Part shown: piece after piece, positions 18,037-26,844 of the stretch
Position numbering within the stretch: position 1 is the stretch's first letter
How the letters are laid out: every line of letters starts with the position of its first letter
NCBI GenBank assembly: GCA_965204095.1
Contig: OZ241991.1
Location: forward strand, 5,952,001 to 6,016,000
DNA: 64,000 nucleotides
Direction: 5' to 3'
Origin: JAPPLB01 sp965204095
GTDB taxonomy: Bacteria; Acidobacteriota; Terriglobia; Bryobacterales; UBA6623
The notes under the pieces: generated by a model
Told to the model about the DNA's origin: nothing
Databases searched by the model: none
Seen by the model: the letters and a program-made list of their open reading frames with translations, nothing else
Position numbers and translations under genes: made by a program

Positions 18037-19230
18037 ATGACGCGAGTGGCATTACTCGGTTCGACCGGTTCGATCGGCCGGAATACCTTGCAGGTTGTCC
18101 GCGAGATGAAGCCCGAAGTAGGCGTCGTCTCGCTGGCGGCAGGTCGCAACTTCGAGGAGTTGGTCCGCCAGACACTGGAATTCCGGCCGGAGTTGGTGTC
18201 TCTCGCCGACGAGGATACCCTCGATCGTTTTCGGACTCGACTCGGACAGGAACGCGGCTTCGGTGACTATCGTCCCGAACTGCTGTGTGGACCGGCCGGC
18301 AACTTGGCGGCGGTGCAATCCGTCCCCTGTGACATCGTGATTTCGGCTGCGGTCGGCGTGGCGGGTCTGGAGGCCACCTACGAGGCGGTGCGGGCAGGCA
18401 AACGCGTGGCTCTCGCCAACAAGGAGGTTCTCGTGTCAGCAGGCGACCTCGTCATGAAGGAAGCCGCCTGCAGCGGAGCCGAACTGCTCCCCGTGGACAG
18501 CGAGCACAGCGGTCTTCATCAATGTCTGCGCTCAGGGCGCCGAGACGAAGTCGAGAAAGTCATCCTGACAGCCTCCGGCGGTCCGTTTCGTACTACGCCG
18601 CAATCTGAAATGGGTCAGGTAACTCCGCGAGCTGCTCTGAAGCATCCGACTTGGAAGATGGGGCGGCGCATCACCATCGATTCCGCCACTCTCATGAACA
18701 AGGGATTCGAAGTGATCGAGGCATGTCAATTGTTCGGTCTGGCGCCAAACCAAGTCGATGTGGTTGTTCACCCGCAATCGATTGTCCACGCGATGGTGGA
18801 GTTCGTCGACGGTTCGGTCGTTGCGCAGTTGGCGGCCCCGGACATGAAACTGCCGATCCGCTATGCTCTCAGCTATCCGGGGCGGTTAAGTGGAGGCTTT
18901 GACGCCCGACTGAGCTGGGACCGTGTGAGACAATTAGAGTTTGAGCCTCCGGACTGGCGGAAGTTCCCGCTTCTGGGACTTGCTTATCAGGCTCTGGCAT
19001 TGGGAGGGACGGCCGGCTGTGTCTTGAACGCAGCGGATGAGATTGCGGTCGAAGCGTTTCTGGAGTTCAAAATTCCGTTTCCCTCGATTCCGAAGGTTGT
19101 TGAAGGTGTCCTGGAGCAAGCTTGCATCGGTCAACCACGATCACTGGATGAGGTTCTTGCGGCCGACCGGCAGGCCCGGGTGCTGGCTCGAACACTCGTC
19201 GAAGCCGACACCGTACCCGTAAGCTCTTGA
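18037..19230 (+). CDS. dxr: 1-deoxy-D-xylulose 5-phosphate reductoisomerase
   Basis: Dxr/IspC catalyses the first committed step of the MEP isoprenoid pathway, NADPH-dependent conversion of DXP to MEP. 397 residues, full length. The NADPH-binding loop is at the start (LLGSTGSIGRNTLQVV). Further family motifs are ANKEVLVSAGDLV, LLPVDSEHSGLHQCL with the metal-binding Asp/Glu, ATLMNKGFEVIEA, and VHPQSIVHAMVEFVDGS. Followed 20 bp later by rseP and then skp, a gene order common in bacteria. Confidence 0.97.
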   Translation: MTRVALLGSTGSIGRNTLQVVREMKPEVGVVSLAAGRNFEELVRQTLEFRPELVSLADEDTLDRFRTRLGQERGFGDYRPELLCGPAGNLAAVQSVPCDIVISAAVGVAGLEATYEAVRAGKRVALANKEVLVSAGDLVMKEAACSGAELLPVDSEHSGLHQCLRSGRRDEVEKVILTASGGPFRTTPQSEMGQVTPRAALKHPTWKMGRRITIDSATLMNKGFEVIEACQLFGLAPNQVDVVVHPQSIVHAMVEFVDGSVVAQLAAPDMKLPIRYALSYPGRLSGGFDARLSWDRVRQLEFEPPDWRKFPLLGLAYQALALGGTAGCVLNAADEIAVEAFLEFKIPFPSIPKVVEGVLEQACIGQPRSLDEVLAADRQARVLARTLVEADTVPVSS

Positions 19231-19250
19231 TTCAAGTCAGGTAACTGGTA

Positions 19251-20576
19251 ATGGGATTTCTAAGTTCCGTCATCGCGTTTGTTTTTGTGTTGGGCGTGAT
19301 GGTCCTAGTGCATGAGCTGGGACATTTTCTGGCCGCACGTTACTTCGACGTCAAGGTCGATGCCTTCGCGTTCGGTTTCGGCCCTCGGCTGTTTGGGTTC
19401 CGTGGGAAAGAAACCGACTACAAGGTCTGCCTTCTGCCGCTCGGCGGCTTCGTCAAGATGGCCGGCGAGAATCCTGGCGAGTCATCCGACAATCCTCGCG
19501 ACTTCATGGCGAAACCCCGCTGGCAGCGGATTGTGATTGCTCTGGGCGGTCCTGTCTTCAATTTCGCCCTGGCCGGTGTGCTTCTTGTTGGGCTATTCAT
19601 GGTGCATTACGAGAAGCTGGCCTACCTTGAAGATCCTGCTCATGTGGGCTTCGTCGCCGAGGACTCAGGAGCGGCCCGAGCCGGGATTCAGAGGGGCGAC
19701 CTGCTCCTCTCGATAGATGGCCGCCTGACGCCAGACTGGGAGAGCGTGAACTTCGCGGTCGTCGCCGCTGCGAATTCGACGATTCAAGTTGCCGTCGACC
19801 GCAAGGGCCGCACGATCGAAATGCCGGTGGACGTTGGAGTGGAGGAATCCAGCGGAGTTGGCGATGCCGGCTGGATGCCTGATTCGGGCGTGTTGCTTGG
19901 CCCGGTGGAGAAAGGTCGACCCGCTGAAGAAGCAGGCATCCAGCCGGGAGACCGCTTGGTGTCCGTTAGCGGTGAACGTGTCTACGCCGTGCGGCAAGTG
20001 CCCGAACTCGTCAAGAAACTGGCAGGATCGGAAGGCAGCTTCGAGATCGAACGGGGAACAGAACGCTTGATGCTTCGGATCGCGCCGGTCTTCGACAAGT
20101 CGGAGGTCAACGGGGGCGCCTGGCGGATCGGCGTGGGCCTGCGGCCTGATTACGAGATGGTTCAGACTGCATTGCCGTTCAGCGATGCTGTCCGTGAGTC
20201 TGTGCGTTACAACCTGAACAATGCAACGCTGATCTTCACCTTCCTGAGGCGGCTGGTTGTCGGGCAGATGTCCGCGAGATCGATCGAAGGTCCGATCGGC
20301 ATCGCGCGGATTTCCGGTGAAGCGGCTCGCTCCGGCTTGCCGCAACTCGTGATGATCATGGCGATCATTAGTCTGAACCTGGGGATTTTCAACCTGCTGC
20401 CGATTCCCATCCTCGACGGCGGAATGATTACCATGTTGCTGATCGAGTCAATGCTGCGCTGCGATTTGAGCCTCGCCGTCAAAGAGCGTGTACTTCAGTT
20501 CGGCTTCTTGTTCTTGATCCTTCTCTTTGCGTACGTAATGTACAACGATATCGTGAAGAGTATCGGTCCCGGCTAA
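19251..20576 (+). CDS. rseP: Site-2 intramembrane zinc protease RseP
   Basis: Membrane-embedded metalloprotease that cleaves anti-sigma factors and signal-peptide remnants. The active site HELGH lies in the first membrane helix (VLVHELGHFLAARYFDVKV, residues ~21-25). The third ligand region is NLLPIPILDGG in the C-terminal helix. Between them are two PDZ-like domains (around VAEDSGAARAGIQRGD and PVEKGRPAEEAGIQPGD), as in RseP rather than the single-PDZ Bacillus type. 441 residues, normal length. Operon with dxr upstream and skp downstream, consistent with envelope-stress and outer-membrane biogenesis. Confidence 0.96.
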   Translation: MGFLSSVIAFVFVLGVMVLVHELGHFLAARYFDVKVDAFAFGFGPRLFGFRGKETDYKVCLLPLGGFVKMAGENPGESSDNPRDFMAKPRWQRIVIALGGPVFNFALAGVLLVGLFMVHYEKLAYLEDPAHVGFVAEDSGAARAGIQRGDLLLSIDGRLTPDWESVNFAVVAAANSTIQVAVDRKGRTIEMPVDVGVEESSGVGDAGWMPDSGVLLGPVEKGRPAEEAGIQPGDRLVSVSGERVYAVRQVPELVKKLAGSEGSFEIERGTERLMLRIAPVFDKSEVNGGAWRIGVGLRPDYEMVQTALPFSDAVRESVRYNLNNATLIFTFLRRLVVGQMSARSIEGPIGIARISGEAARSGLPQLVMIMAIISLNLGIFNLLPIPILDGGMITMLLIESMLRCDLSLAVKERVLQFGFLFLILLFAYVMYNDIVKSIGPG

Positions 20577-20697
20577 ACTATCCCCGGAATGCAATCCCTT
20601 GGTGATGCAACATGGTCCCATACGGCAGGCCCATGGCAGAATAAGAGCAGTGCCGTGGCGGAATGCTGAAGCGCCTAGCAAAGGAGTGAACGGTTCG

Positions 20698-21240
20698 ATG
20701 CGAATGACCCGAATGAAATCGCTTGTTTTGACAATGGCTGCGGTGAGTGCTTTTTCCCTCCCCGTAGTCGTTTGTGCGCAGACGAAGATCGGCACGATCG
20801 ATTTCCGTACGGCGCTTCAGAACACGGCGGAGTTCAAGAAGGCAGTGCAAAGTCTCGAGGCTGAGTTCAAGCCGCGCCGGGACGAGTTGCAACAGTTGAG
20901 CCAAGAACTGGCGGAGATCCAAAAGAAGCTACAAACCGCCCAACCCCAAGAAGCAGCGCAGTTACAACTGGAGGGGCAAACCAAGCAGCGCCAAGCTCAA
21001 CGCATCAACGAAGATCTACAGGCCGACGTGCAGTATGAGCAGGAAGATATTCTGCGTAACTCGGCGCAGCGCATGCGCGGGGTGATTGCCAAGCTTGCCG
21101 AGGAAAAAGGACTCGACGTCGTGTTCAGCGCCGCGGCTCTCGTCGACCCTTTCGAAGGGCGTTTATTGTACCTCAATTCCGCGCTCGATCTGACGAGTGC
21201 GGCCACTGCCGCCTACGACGAGGCTCATCCCGCCCAGTAG
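20698..21240 (+). CDS. skp: OmpH/Skp-family periplasmic chaperone
   Basis: 180-residue exported protein. Signal peptide TMAAVSAFSLPVVVCAQ, then the Skp beginning KIGTIDFRTALQNTAEFKKAV, followed by a long Gln/Glu/Lys-rich coiled coil (residues ~55-140) and a short C-terminal beta portion. Skp forms a trimeric jellyfish-like chaperone for outer-membrane proteins in transit. ATG at 20698 preceded by AAGGAG about 11 bases upstream; the open frame further upstream lacks signal-peptide features. Third gene after dxr and rseP. Confidence 0.85.
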   Translation: MRMTRMKSLVLTMAAVSAFSLPVVVCAQTKIGTIDFRTALQNTAEFKKAVQSLEAEFKPRRDELQQLSQELAEIQKKLQTAQPQEAAQLQLEGQTKQRQAQRINEDLQADVQYEQEDILRNSAQRMRGVIAKLAEEKGLDVVFSAAALVDPFEGRLLYLNSALDLTSAATAAYDEAHPAQ

Positions 21241-21259
21241 GGAGGACGGTCGTTCGTGC

Positions 21260-21679
21260 ATGTCTTTCCTGGATGAGTACGGGGAGAGCGACCTCCAGAG
21301 GGAACGGTTCTTCAAGACGATTGTCGCGCTGTTCCTCCTCGCCATCGCGATCGGGCTTGTTTACTATGTTTTCTTCCGCGCCTGGGCCCAGCAATGGCAG
21401 GTGCGGAGCTTCCTTGATGCGCTCGAAGATTCCCGCTACGAGGAAGCGTATGAATATTGGGGCTGCTCCGTCAGCGATCCTTGCCGCTACTATTCCTATG
21501 ATGCGTTCCTGACGGATTGGGGGCCGGAGAGCGAGATCGGTCCCGTTAACAGCTTCGAGCTCGGTGCTTGGTATGAGCAGAGGACCGGCGTAATCATCCA
21601 GATCACGATCAACGGTCAACCGCGCAACAATCTGTGGGTCGAGAAAGACAGCAATCAGATCGGTTTCTCTCCCTACTGA
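21260..21679 (+). CDS. Small single-pass membrane protein, unknown function
   Basis: 139 residues with one membrane helix near the N-terminus (TIVALFLLAIAIGLVYYVFF, residues ~20-40) and a soluble C-terminal domain of ~95 residues that contains ALEDSRYEEAYEYWGC and a second Cys (SDPC). The pattern 'F-x-x-L-x-x-x-x-Y-x-x-A-Y' resembles NTF2-like/DUF4878-type turnover domains, but I cannot assign it. Starts 19 bp after skp, so probably the last gene of the dxr operon. Its stop overlaps the miaA stop by seven bases on the opposite strand. Confidence 0.75.
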   Translation: MSFLDEYGESDLQRERFFKTIVALFLLAIAIGLVYYVFFRAWAQQWQVRSFLDALEDSRYEEAYEYWGCSVSDPCRYYSYDAFLTDWGPESEIGPVNSFELGAWYEQRTGVIIQITINGQPRNNLWVEKDSNQIGFSPY

Positions 21680-22668
21680 CCATGGCTTTGTCCACAATGA
21701 CGGAAGGGGTATGGCCTTAGGCAGCTCTCGAGATAAGAAAGCACTTGGGTCCGAATCTCGTCGTCGGTTCCGCAACCATGGAACCAGCGAGTGTCAGGGT
21801 TTCGCCGGAACCACGTCATCTGGCGCTTGGCATACCGGCGCGTCATACGGCTGGTGATCACGATTGCTTCTTCGCGTGTGATCTTCCCATCCAGATAGTG
21901 CAGAGCCTGACTGTAGCCCAGCGACCCAAACGGTCGTGCTGACCGGGGGATGCCCAGGGAGACCAACAGTTGGGTTTCACCCACCAGCCCGGCGCTGAAC
22001 ATTCGTTCTGCCCGCCGCTCGATTCCCGCGTAAAGAATGTCCCGAGGAGGGTCGAGTCCAATGTGGATCACTTCATAACCTTCCAGCCGTTTTGTCCCCG
22101 TTCGCCACAGAGAGGACATCGGTGCGCGAGCCAACAAGCTCACCTCGATGGCGCGGATCAATTTAGGAGTGTCGTTGGCGTGGATGCGTTCAGCGGACAC
22201 AGGGTCCAAACGCGTCAGGAGACGATGCAGATAGCCCGCTGGCATTGATTGTGCCCGCATGTGGAGTCTTCGCCTCAACTGTTCATCACGCTTGGGTCCT
22301 TCAAACAAGCCATCCAGCAGAGCACGCAGGTAGAAGCCAGTTCCGCCCACCAGCACTGGCAATTGTGATCTGCCTCGGATGCCGGCCAGCACGCGTCTTG
22401 CCAATTCTGCGTAGTCGCCCGCAGTGAACAATGCATGCGGCTCCAGGATGTCGAGAAGATGATGCGGAATGCCTCGTCGCCCTTGGGGGGTGGGCTTCGC
22501 CGTTCCGATGTCGAATTGGCGATAGACCTGAACCGCATCGAAGTTGACGATCTCCCCGCCGAACCGCTCAGCAATGTCGAGCGCCAAGGCACTCTTGCCC
22601 GACGCGGTTGGCCCGACGACGACGACGACGGGAAAGAGCGATTTACTGTTGGTCGAACTGACGCTCAC
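21673..22668 (-). CDS. miaA: tRNA dimethylallyltransferase
   Basis: MiaA transfers the dimethylallyl group to A37 of tRNAs reading UNN codons. 331 residues. The P-loop GPTASGKSALALDIA is near the start, followed by NFDAVQVYRQFDIGTAKPT (normally D-S/A-x-Q-x-Y), GGTGFYLRALLDGLF, and the C-terminal RYAKRQMTWFRR. Its ATG overlaps the lysA stop (ATGA), so it is the last gene of a deoC-phosphatase-lysA-miaA run. Convergent overlap with the plus-strand gene ending at 21679. Confidence 0.96.
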   Translation of the reverse strand: MSVSSTNSKSLFPVVVVVGPTASGKSALALDIAERFGGEIVNFDAVQVYRQFDIGTAKPTPQGRRGIPHHLLDILEPHALFTAGDYAELARRVLAGIRGRSQLPVLVGGTGFYLRALLDGLFEGPKRDEQLRRRLHMRAQSMPAGYLHRLLTRLDPVSAERIHANDTPKLIRAIEVSLLARAPMSSLWRTGTKRLEGYEVIHIGLDPPRDILYAGIERRAERMFSAGLVGETQLLVSLGIPRSARPFGSLGYSQALHYLDGKITREEAIVITSRMTRRYAKRQMTWFRRNPDTRWFHGCGTDDEIRTQVLSYLESCLRPYPFRHCGQSHGQ

Positions 22669-23939
22669 GATGCAGACTGTGAATCACCATCAATCGTCTC
22701 GCCACGGATGAGATCCTCGTAACTCTCCCGTTCACGGATGAGCTTCGCCTTGCTGCCTTCAACGAGAACCTCGGCCGCTCGTGGGCGCGCATTGTAGTTC
22801 GACGCCTGCACGAACCCGTAGGCGCCGGCCGTGCAAACCGCCAGCAAGTCGCCGGTATCAACGGTAGGCATTCGGCGGTCACGAGCCAGGAAATCACCTG
22901 TTTCGCAAACCGGACCGACCACGTCGGCGTTAAGCGCTTCCACGTTGCGGTCAACAACAGGAATGATCTCGTGATGCGATTGATACAGGGCAGGTCGGAT
23001 CAGATCGTTCATCGCTGCGTCGACGACGATAAACTCCTTTGACTCAGCGATCTTGCGATAGACCACTTGCGTCAACAAGATCCCCGCAGGACCGACGATC
23101 GAACGCCCTGGTTCGATCAGCAGCCTCAGATCCTTGCCTTCCAGAGCCTTGGCAAGGCCGGCAGCGTATTCGGCGATGGAAGGCGCATTCTCATCGCGGC
23201 GGTAAGAAACTCCAAGACCCCCTCCGAGATCGAGTTGACGTACGAAGACTCCCGTGCCGCGCAACCGATCGACCAATGCCATCACCTTTTCGAGCACCTC
23301 GAAAAATACACCGGTATCGAAGATCTGCGAGCCGATGTGACAACTGATGCTCTCGAAACGGAGATGGGGAAAACGCTCTGCATCGCGATAGATACGCTCG
23401 GCCACCTTGAAAGGGATGCCGAACTTGTGGTCCCGCAGACCTGTCGCAATGTAGGGATGTGTCTCAGCGCTGATGTCCGGGTTCACACGCAGCGCGACGA
23501 CGGGCCGAGCTTCAAGCTGTCCGGCAATTTTGTCCAGTAGCTCAACCTCTTCCTGCGACTCGCAGTTGAACGAGCCGATGCCAGCACGCAACGCGTATTC
23601 GAGTTCAGCCGCTGTCTTGCCGACCCCGGAGAAAACGACTTTGGCCGGATCACCACCCGCTTTCAGGACGCGGAACAGTTCCCCCCCGGACACAATGTCG
23701 AACCCGGCGCCGAGGTTTGCCAACAGAGACAAAATGCCGAGCGAGCCATTCGCCTTCACCGAGTAATGGACTTCGTGCGGTAAGTTCCCGAGCGCATCCC
23801 TGTAAGCGCGGTAATTCGTCGCGATCGTTTCCGTCGAATAGACATAGCACGGCGTGCCGAAGCGTTGAGCCACTTCGGACAAGTACACGCCCTCGCAGAG
23901 GAGCTTTCGATCTCGGTATGTGAATCCGGGAAGCAACAC
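22665..23939 (-). CDS. lysA: Diaminopimelate decarboxylase
   Basis: LysA decarboxylates meso-diaminopimelate to L-lysine with PLP. Fold-III enzyme motifs are all present: PLP lysine in VHYSVKANGSLGILSLLA, HIGSQIFDTGVF, EPGRSIVGPAG, and CETGDFLARDR near the C-terminus. The start is set at a GTG (23939), giving LLPGFTYRDRKLLCEGV, where family similarity begins. The open frame continues to 24068, but that would overlap the upstream phosphatase and has no homology. 25 bp after the phosphatase gene, and overlapping miaA by 4 bp. Partner of dapF at 4-4.9 kb. Confidence 0.94.
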   Translation of the reverse strand: MLLPGFTYRDRKLLCEGVYLSEVAQRFGTPCYVYSTETIATNYRAYRDALGNLPHEVHYSVKANGSLGILSLLANLGAGFDIVSGGELFRVLKAGGDPAKVVFSGVGKTAAELEYALRAGIGSFNCESQEEVELLDKIAGQLEARPVVALRVNPDISAETHPYIATGLRDHKFGIPFKVAERIYRDAERFPHLRFESISCHIGSQIFDTGVFFEVLEKVMALVDRLRGTGVFVRQLDLGGGLGVSYRRDENAPSIAEYAAGLAKALEGKDLRLLIEPGRSIVGPAGILLTQVVYRKIAESKEFIVVDAAMNDLIRPALYQSHHEIIPVVDRNVEALNADVVGPVCETGDFLARDRRMPTVDTGDLLAVCTAGAYGFVQASNYNARPRAAEVLVEGSKAKLIRERESYEDLIRGETIDGDSQSAS

Positions 23940-23964
23940 GAGTATCGGGATATGCTCAGCGATT

Positions 23965-25722
23965 TTAGGAATCGCCGCTGTTTGAGATCTTGACGACGAT
24001 TGCTGTCCGGTCGTCCGCGGGGTTGAAGCCGCCCGAGAACGCCTTGACATCATTGAAGATGGCGTCAATCAATTCCTGCGCGGAGGCGTTCGGAAGCGAT
24101 TCGATCGTACGAACGAGACGCTTCTCATCATAGTCGGCTCCGGTGGGTGAAGTTGTCTCGGTGATGCCATCCGAGAACGTCACCAGCAGGTCGTCCGGCT
24201 CAAGCCTGATACGGAGATCCTCGTACACGGTTCCTTCGAGCAAACCCAGCGGGATTCCGACGGCCTCCAGCACCGTTACCTTTCCCGACCTACGAAGAAT
24301 GGGCCTCGGCTGTCCGGCATTGGCGATAACGAGGCTTCTTTCTGTCGGGCGCCACTGAGCATAAAGCGCCGTGAGATAGCGCGCATCGATTTTTCTTTCC
24401 ATCAAAACGCGGTTGATTGTCTTGAGCACTATGGCCGGCGACTGGTCCGGCTGGACCAGGTTTCTCAGCAGCCCGTTTGCCAACGCCCCATATAGCGCCG
24501 CGGCGGCCCCTTTGCCGCTGACGTCGCCGATGAGAATGCCCAGATCGAGGCCCGGCGCCGGGAAAAAGTCGTACAGGTCTCCGGCTACTTCGTGAGCGGC
24601 TTCGTTGTGAGCGGCGATTTCCACCCCCGGGAACTGCGGAGTAGCCGCATACAGCAGGTTCTGCTGCAGAGCGCGGGCCGCGGTCAGGTCCTGCTCCATG
24701 CGAGCCTTGTTGCGCGCAACCTCTTCGTACAAGCGGGCGTTCTCAATCGCCGTAGCAATCTGAGGAGCCAAAAGCAAGAGGGTCTGTACGTGCCTCGCAG
24801 TGAAGGCGCCTACCTGCTCGCATTCCAGGTCAATCACTCCAATCACCTTGTCCTTGCACATCAAGGGAACGGCTACCTCGGACCGAATGCCCTCGATCAC
24901 GGCGACGTAACGGTCATCGAGCTGCGTGTCGAACACAAGAATCGGCTGCTTCGTCTGCGCTGCCGTTCCTACGATGCCCACCCCCATCTCGATGTTGTCC
25001 CATTGGATGTGTTGGTCGTAGCGCACGCCGAAGTAGTGTTGCAGCACGGCGCCGCCTTCTTCCAGAAGCAGTATGCTCAGAGCGTCATACGGAATCACCG
25101 GGCGGAGTTGAGAGGCGATCTTCTTCAACAACTCGTCGAGTTGCAGAATGTGGGTGAACTCCTGAGCGATTTTCGTCAACGCCTTCAGATCTCTGTTCTG
25201 CCGTGCAGTTGCCCGATAAAGACGTGCTGCCTCGATGGCAATTGAAAAGCGCGACGCGATCAGCTCGAGAATGCTTTGCTCTTGTTCGCCGAATGCATCG
25301 ATCTGCGTCGATTGCAAGTCGATCACGCCGACCAGATCTCCGCGCGCGATCAAGGGTACGGCCAGTTCCGAACGCACTGAAGGAACTGCCGCGATGTAGC
25401 GAGGGTCCACATTCACATCGTTTACAACGATTGTCTCCAGAGCCTTGGCGGCCGCTCCGGTGATCCCCTTGCCCAGCTTGATGCGCAGGTCGTCAGCTAC
25501 GCCATCGTCGAAACCGTGCGCGAATCGGACCTGGAGCGCATCGCCGTCCGTCTTCAGCATGATCGCGACCAGCTCGCTGTCTACGACCTTTCGCACGAGA
25601 GCCACCAGTTTTTCCAGAAGGCTATCGAGGTCGAGCGTGTGACCGGAGACGATCTCGGCCGCCTCGACCAGCAGATGCAGCGGTTCGGCGTTTAGCTCCC
25701 TGAGTGGGCTTGGTTGTGGCAT
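23965..25722 (-). CDS. GAF-GAF-SpoIIE serine/threonine phosphatase
   Basis: 585-residue cytoplasmic signalling protein. Two GAF sensor domains occupy residues ~25-165 and ~195-340, each with the paired motif 'V(I/V)DLQ/E' (DLVGVIDLQSTQIDAFGE and KVIGVIDLECEQVGAFTA). They are followed by a short coiled coil (NKARMEQDLTAARALQQNLL) and a PP2C-type SpoIIE domain with GDLYDFFPAPGLDLGILIGDVSGKG and a C-terminal TFSDGITE. Such phosphatases act on anti-anti-sigma proteins in partner-switching. No target gene is adjacent. It lies between deoC and lysA on the same strand, with 17-bp and 25-bp gaps. Confidence 0.9.
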   Translation of the reverse strand: MPQPSPLRELNAEPLHLLVEAAEIVSGHTLDLDSLLEKLVALVRKVVDSELVAIMLKTDGDALQVRFAHGFDDGVADDLRIKLGKGITGAAAKALETIVVNDVNVDPRYIAAVPSVRSELAVPLIARGDLVGVIDLQSTQIDAFGEQEQSILELIASRFSIAIEAARLYRATARQNRDLKALTKIAQEFTHILQLDELLKKIASQLRPVIPYDALSILLLEEGGAVLQHYFGVRYDQHIQWDNIEMGVGIVGTAAQTKQPILVFDTQLDDRYVAVIEGIRSEVAVPLMCKDKVIGVIDLECEQVGAFTARHVQTLLLLAPQIATAIENARLYEEVARNKARMEQDLTAARALQQNLLYAATPQFPGVEIAAHNEAAHEVAGDLYDFFPAPGLDLGILIGDVSGKGAAAALYGALANGLLRNLVQPDQSPAIVLKTINRVLMERKIDARYLTALYAQWRPTERSLVIANAGQPRPILRRSGKVTVLEAVGIPLGLLEGTVYEDLRIRLEPDDLLVTFSDGITETTSPTGADYDEKRLVRTIESLPNASAQELIDAIFNDVKAFSGGFNPADDRTAIVVKISNSGDS

Positions 25723-25739
25723 AAGGCCGCCGGCGCCGG

Positions 25740-26540
25740 CTAGCGGCCGGAGTCGTGCACGGTTCGAAACTCTTCGAGGATCTCGAGACTGGCGCTGGCT
25801 CCGATACGAGTAGCGCCGGCTCTCATCATTTCACGAAACCGGCCGTACGTGCGGATGCCGCCTGCCGCTTTGATGCCCATCTGCCCTCCGACGACCTTGT
25901 GCATCAAGGCGACATCCGTGAGATTCGCTCCTGAGGGACCGAACCCCGTAGACGTTTTGACAAAGTCGGCCCCCGCGAGCTTTGCCAGCACGCAGCCGTT
26001 CACCTTGGCTGCATCATCAAGGAAGGCCATTTCGAGAATGACTTTGACCACTGTGCCCGTTCCGCGAGCAAGTTCCACGATGGAGCACATCTCGCTGTGG
26101 ACAAAATCCAGCCGCCCCGCCCGCAGAGCACCGATATTCACGACCATGTCAAGCTCCCGCGCACCGAGCTTGAGCGCCTGCTCGGCCTCGACACGCTTCA
26201 CTAGTGTCACGTTCGCGCCATGCGGAAAACCGACCACCGTGCAAACCTTCACGCCTGATCCACGTAGCTCGCGTTCGGCAACAGCGATCTTGTCAGGATG
26301 GACGCACGCCGAGGCGAAGCCGTGCTTTCTGGCCTCATCACAAAGGCGAATTACTTCGCGCTCAGAGGAGTCCGGCCGAAGAAGCGTGTGATCGATCAAC
26401 CCGGCGATGCCTTCCAAAGGTGGAGTCCAATCAGGACAAGCGAGTTCATCATCGGCCATGGCAGCGGACTCGGAGTTCTCGGGCTGGAATGCCTGCCTTC
26501 CGATCTCTTGCGCCAGTTTTTCAATTTCCTGACGGGTCAC
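25740..26540 (-). CDS. deoC: Deoxyribose-phosphate aldolase
   Basis: DeoC cleaves 2-deoxyribose 5-phosphate to glyceraldehyde 3-phosphate and acetaldehyde. 266 residues. The Schiff-base lysine lies in ADFVKTSTGFGPSGA, and the second conserved lysine in GIKAAGGIRTYG. IDHTLLRPDS and VVNIGALRAG are also standard. The first ~35 residues (EKLAQEIGRQAFQ...) are an N-terminal extension common in longer DeoC forms. Seventeen bases before the phosphatase gene, so likely the first gene of that run. Confidence 0.95.
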   Translation of the reverse strand: MTRQEIEKLAQEIGRQAFQPENSESAAMADDELACPDWTPPLEGIAGLIDHTLLRPDSSEREVIRLCDEARKHGFASACVHPDKIAVAERELRGSGVKVCTVVGFPHGANVTLVKRVEAEQALKLGARELDMVVNIGALRAGRLDFVHSEMCSIVELARGTGTVVKVILEMAFLDDAAKVNGCVLAKLAGADFVKTSTGFGPSGANLTDVALMHKVVGGQMGIKAAGGIRTYGRFREMMRAGATRIGASASLEILEEFRTVHDSGR

Positions 26541-26844
26541 AGGTCAAACGAGGATTACATGTGAAAGTTTCCATTCTCGCAGGGCACGCAGTCATCGGAA
26601 ACCGATCTTGTGCGGCATTCTCCGTGCAACCGACCGATCGACCGACCGCATTATCATCGGCGAGATTCCAGGCGATCTGGCCGAAGGTCTGTTGAACACG
26701 CTCGTATGAGACACGGAGGAGGCTTGTCAACAACCCCTGCCAAGAAGGCTACGGATGGTCCACTGGAGGCTCTCTTCCTGCGCTCGAAGTTCCTTCCGCT
26801 GCAGAACAGGGGCGCCCTGGCGCAGCTTATCGCGATGCGCCTGT
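26541..26844. other. Intergenic between rtcB stop and deoC start
   Basis: 304 bp. The plus strand has short coding-like scraps (DRIIIGEIPGDLAEGLLNTLV ending in TGA at ~26709, and a downstream frame that runs into rtcB's tail), but none makes a convincing gene. It may contain the deoC promoter on the minus strand. Confidence 0.4.

Noticed and set aside
17786..18040. 84-codon plus-strand frame ahead of dxr
   Set aside because: Overlaps the dxr start, low-complexity N-terminus and no homology.
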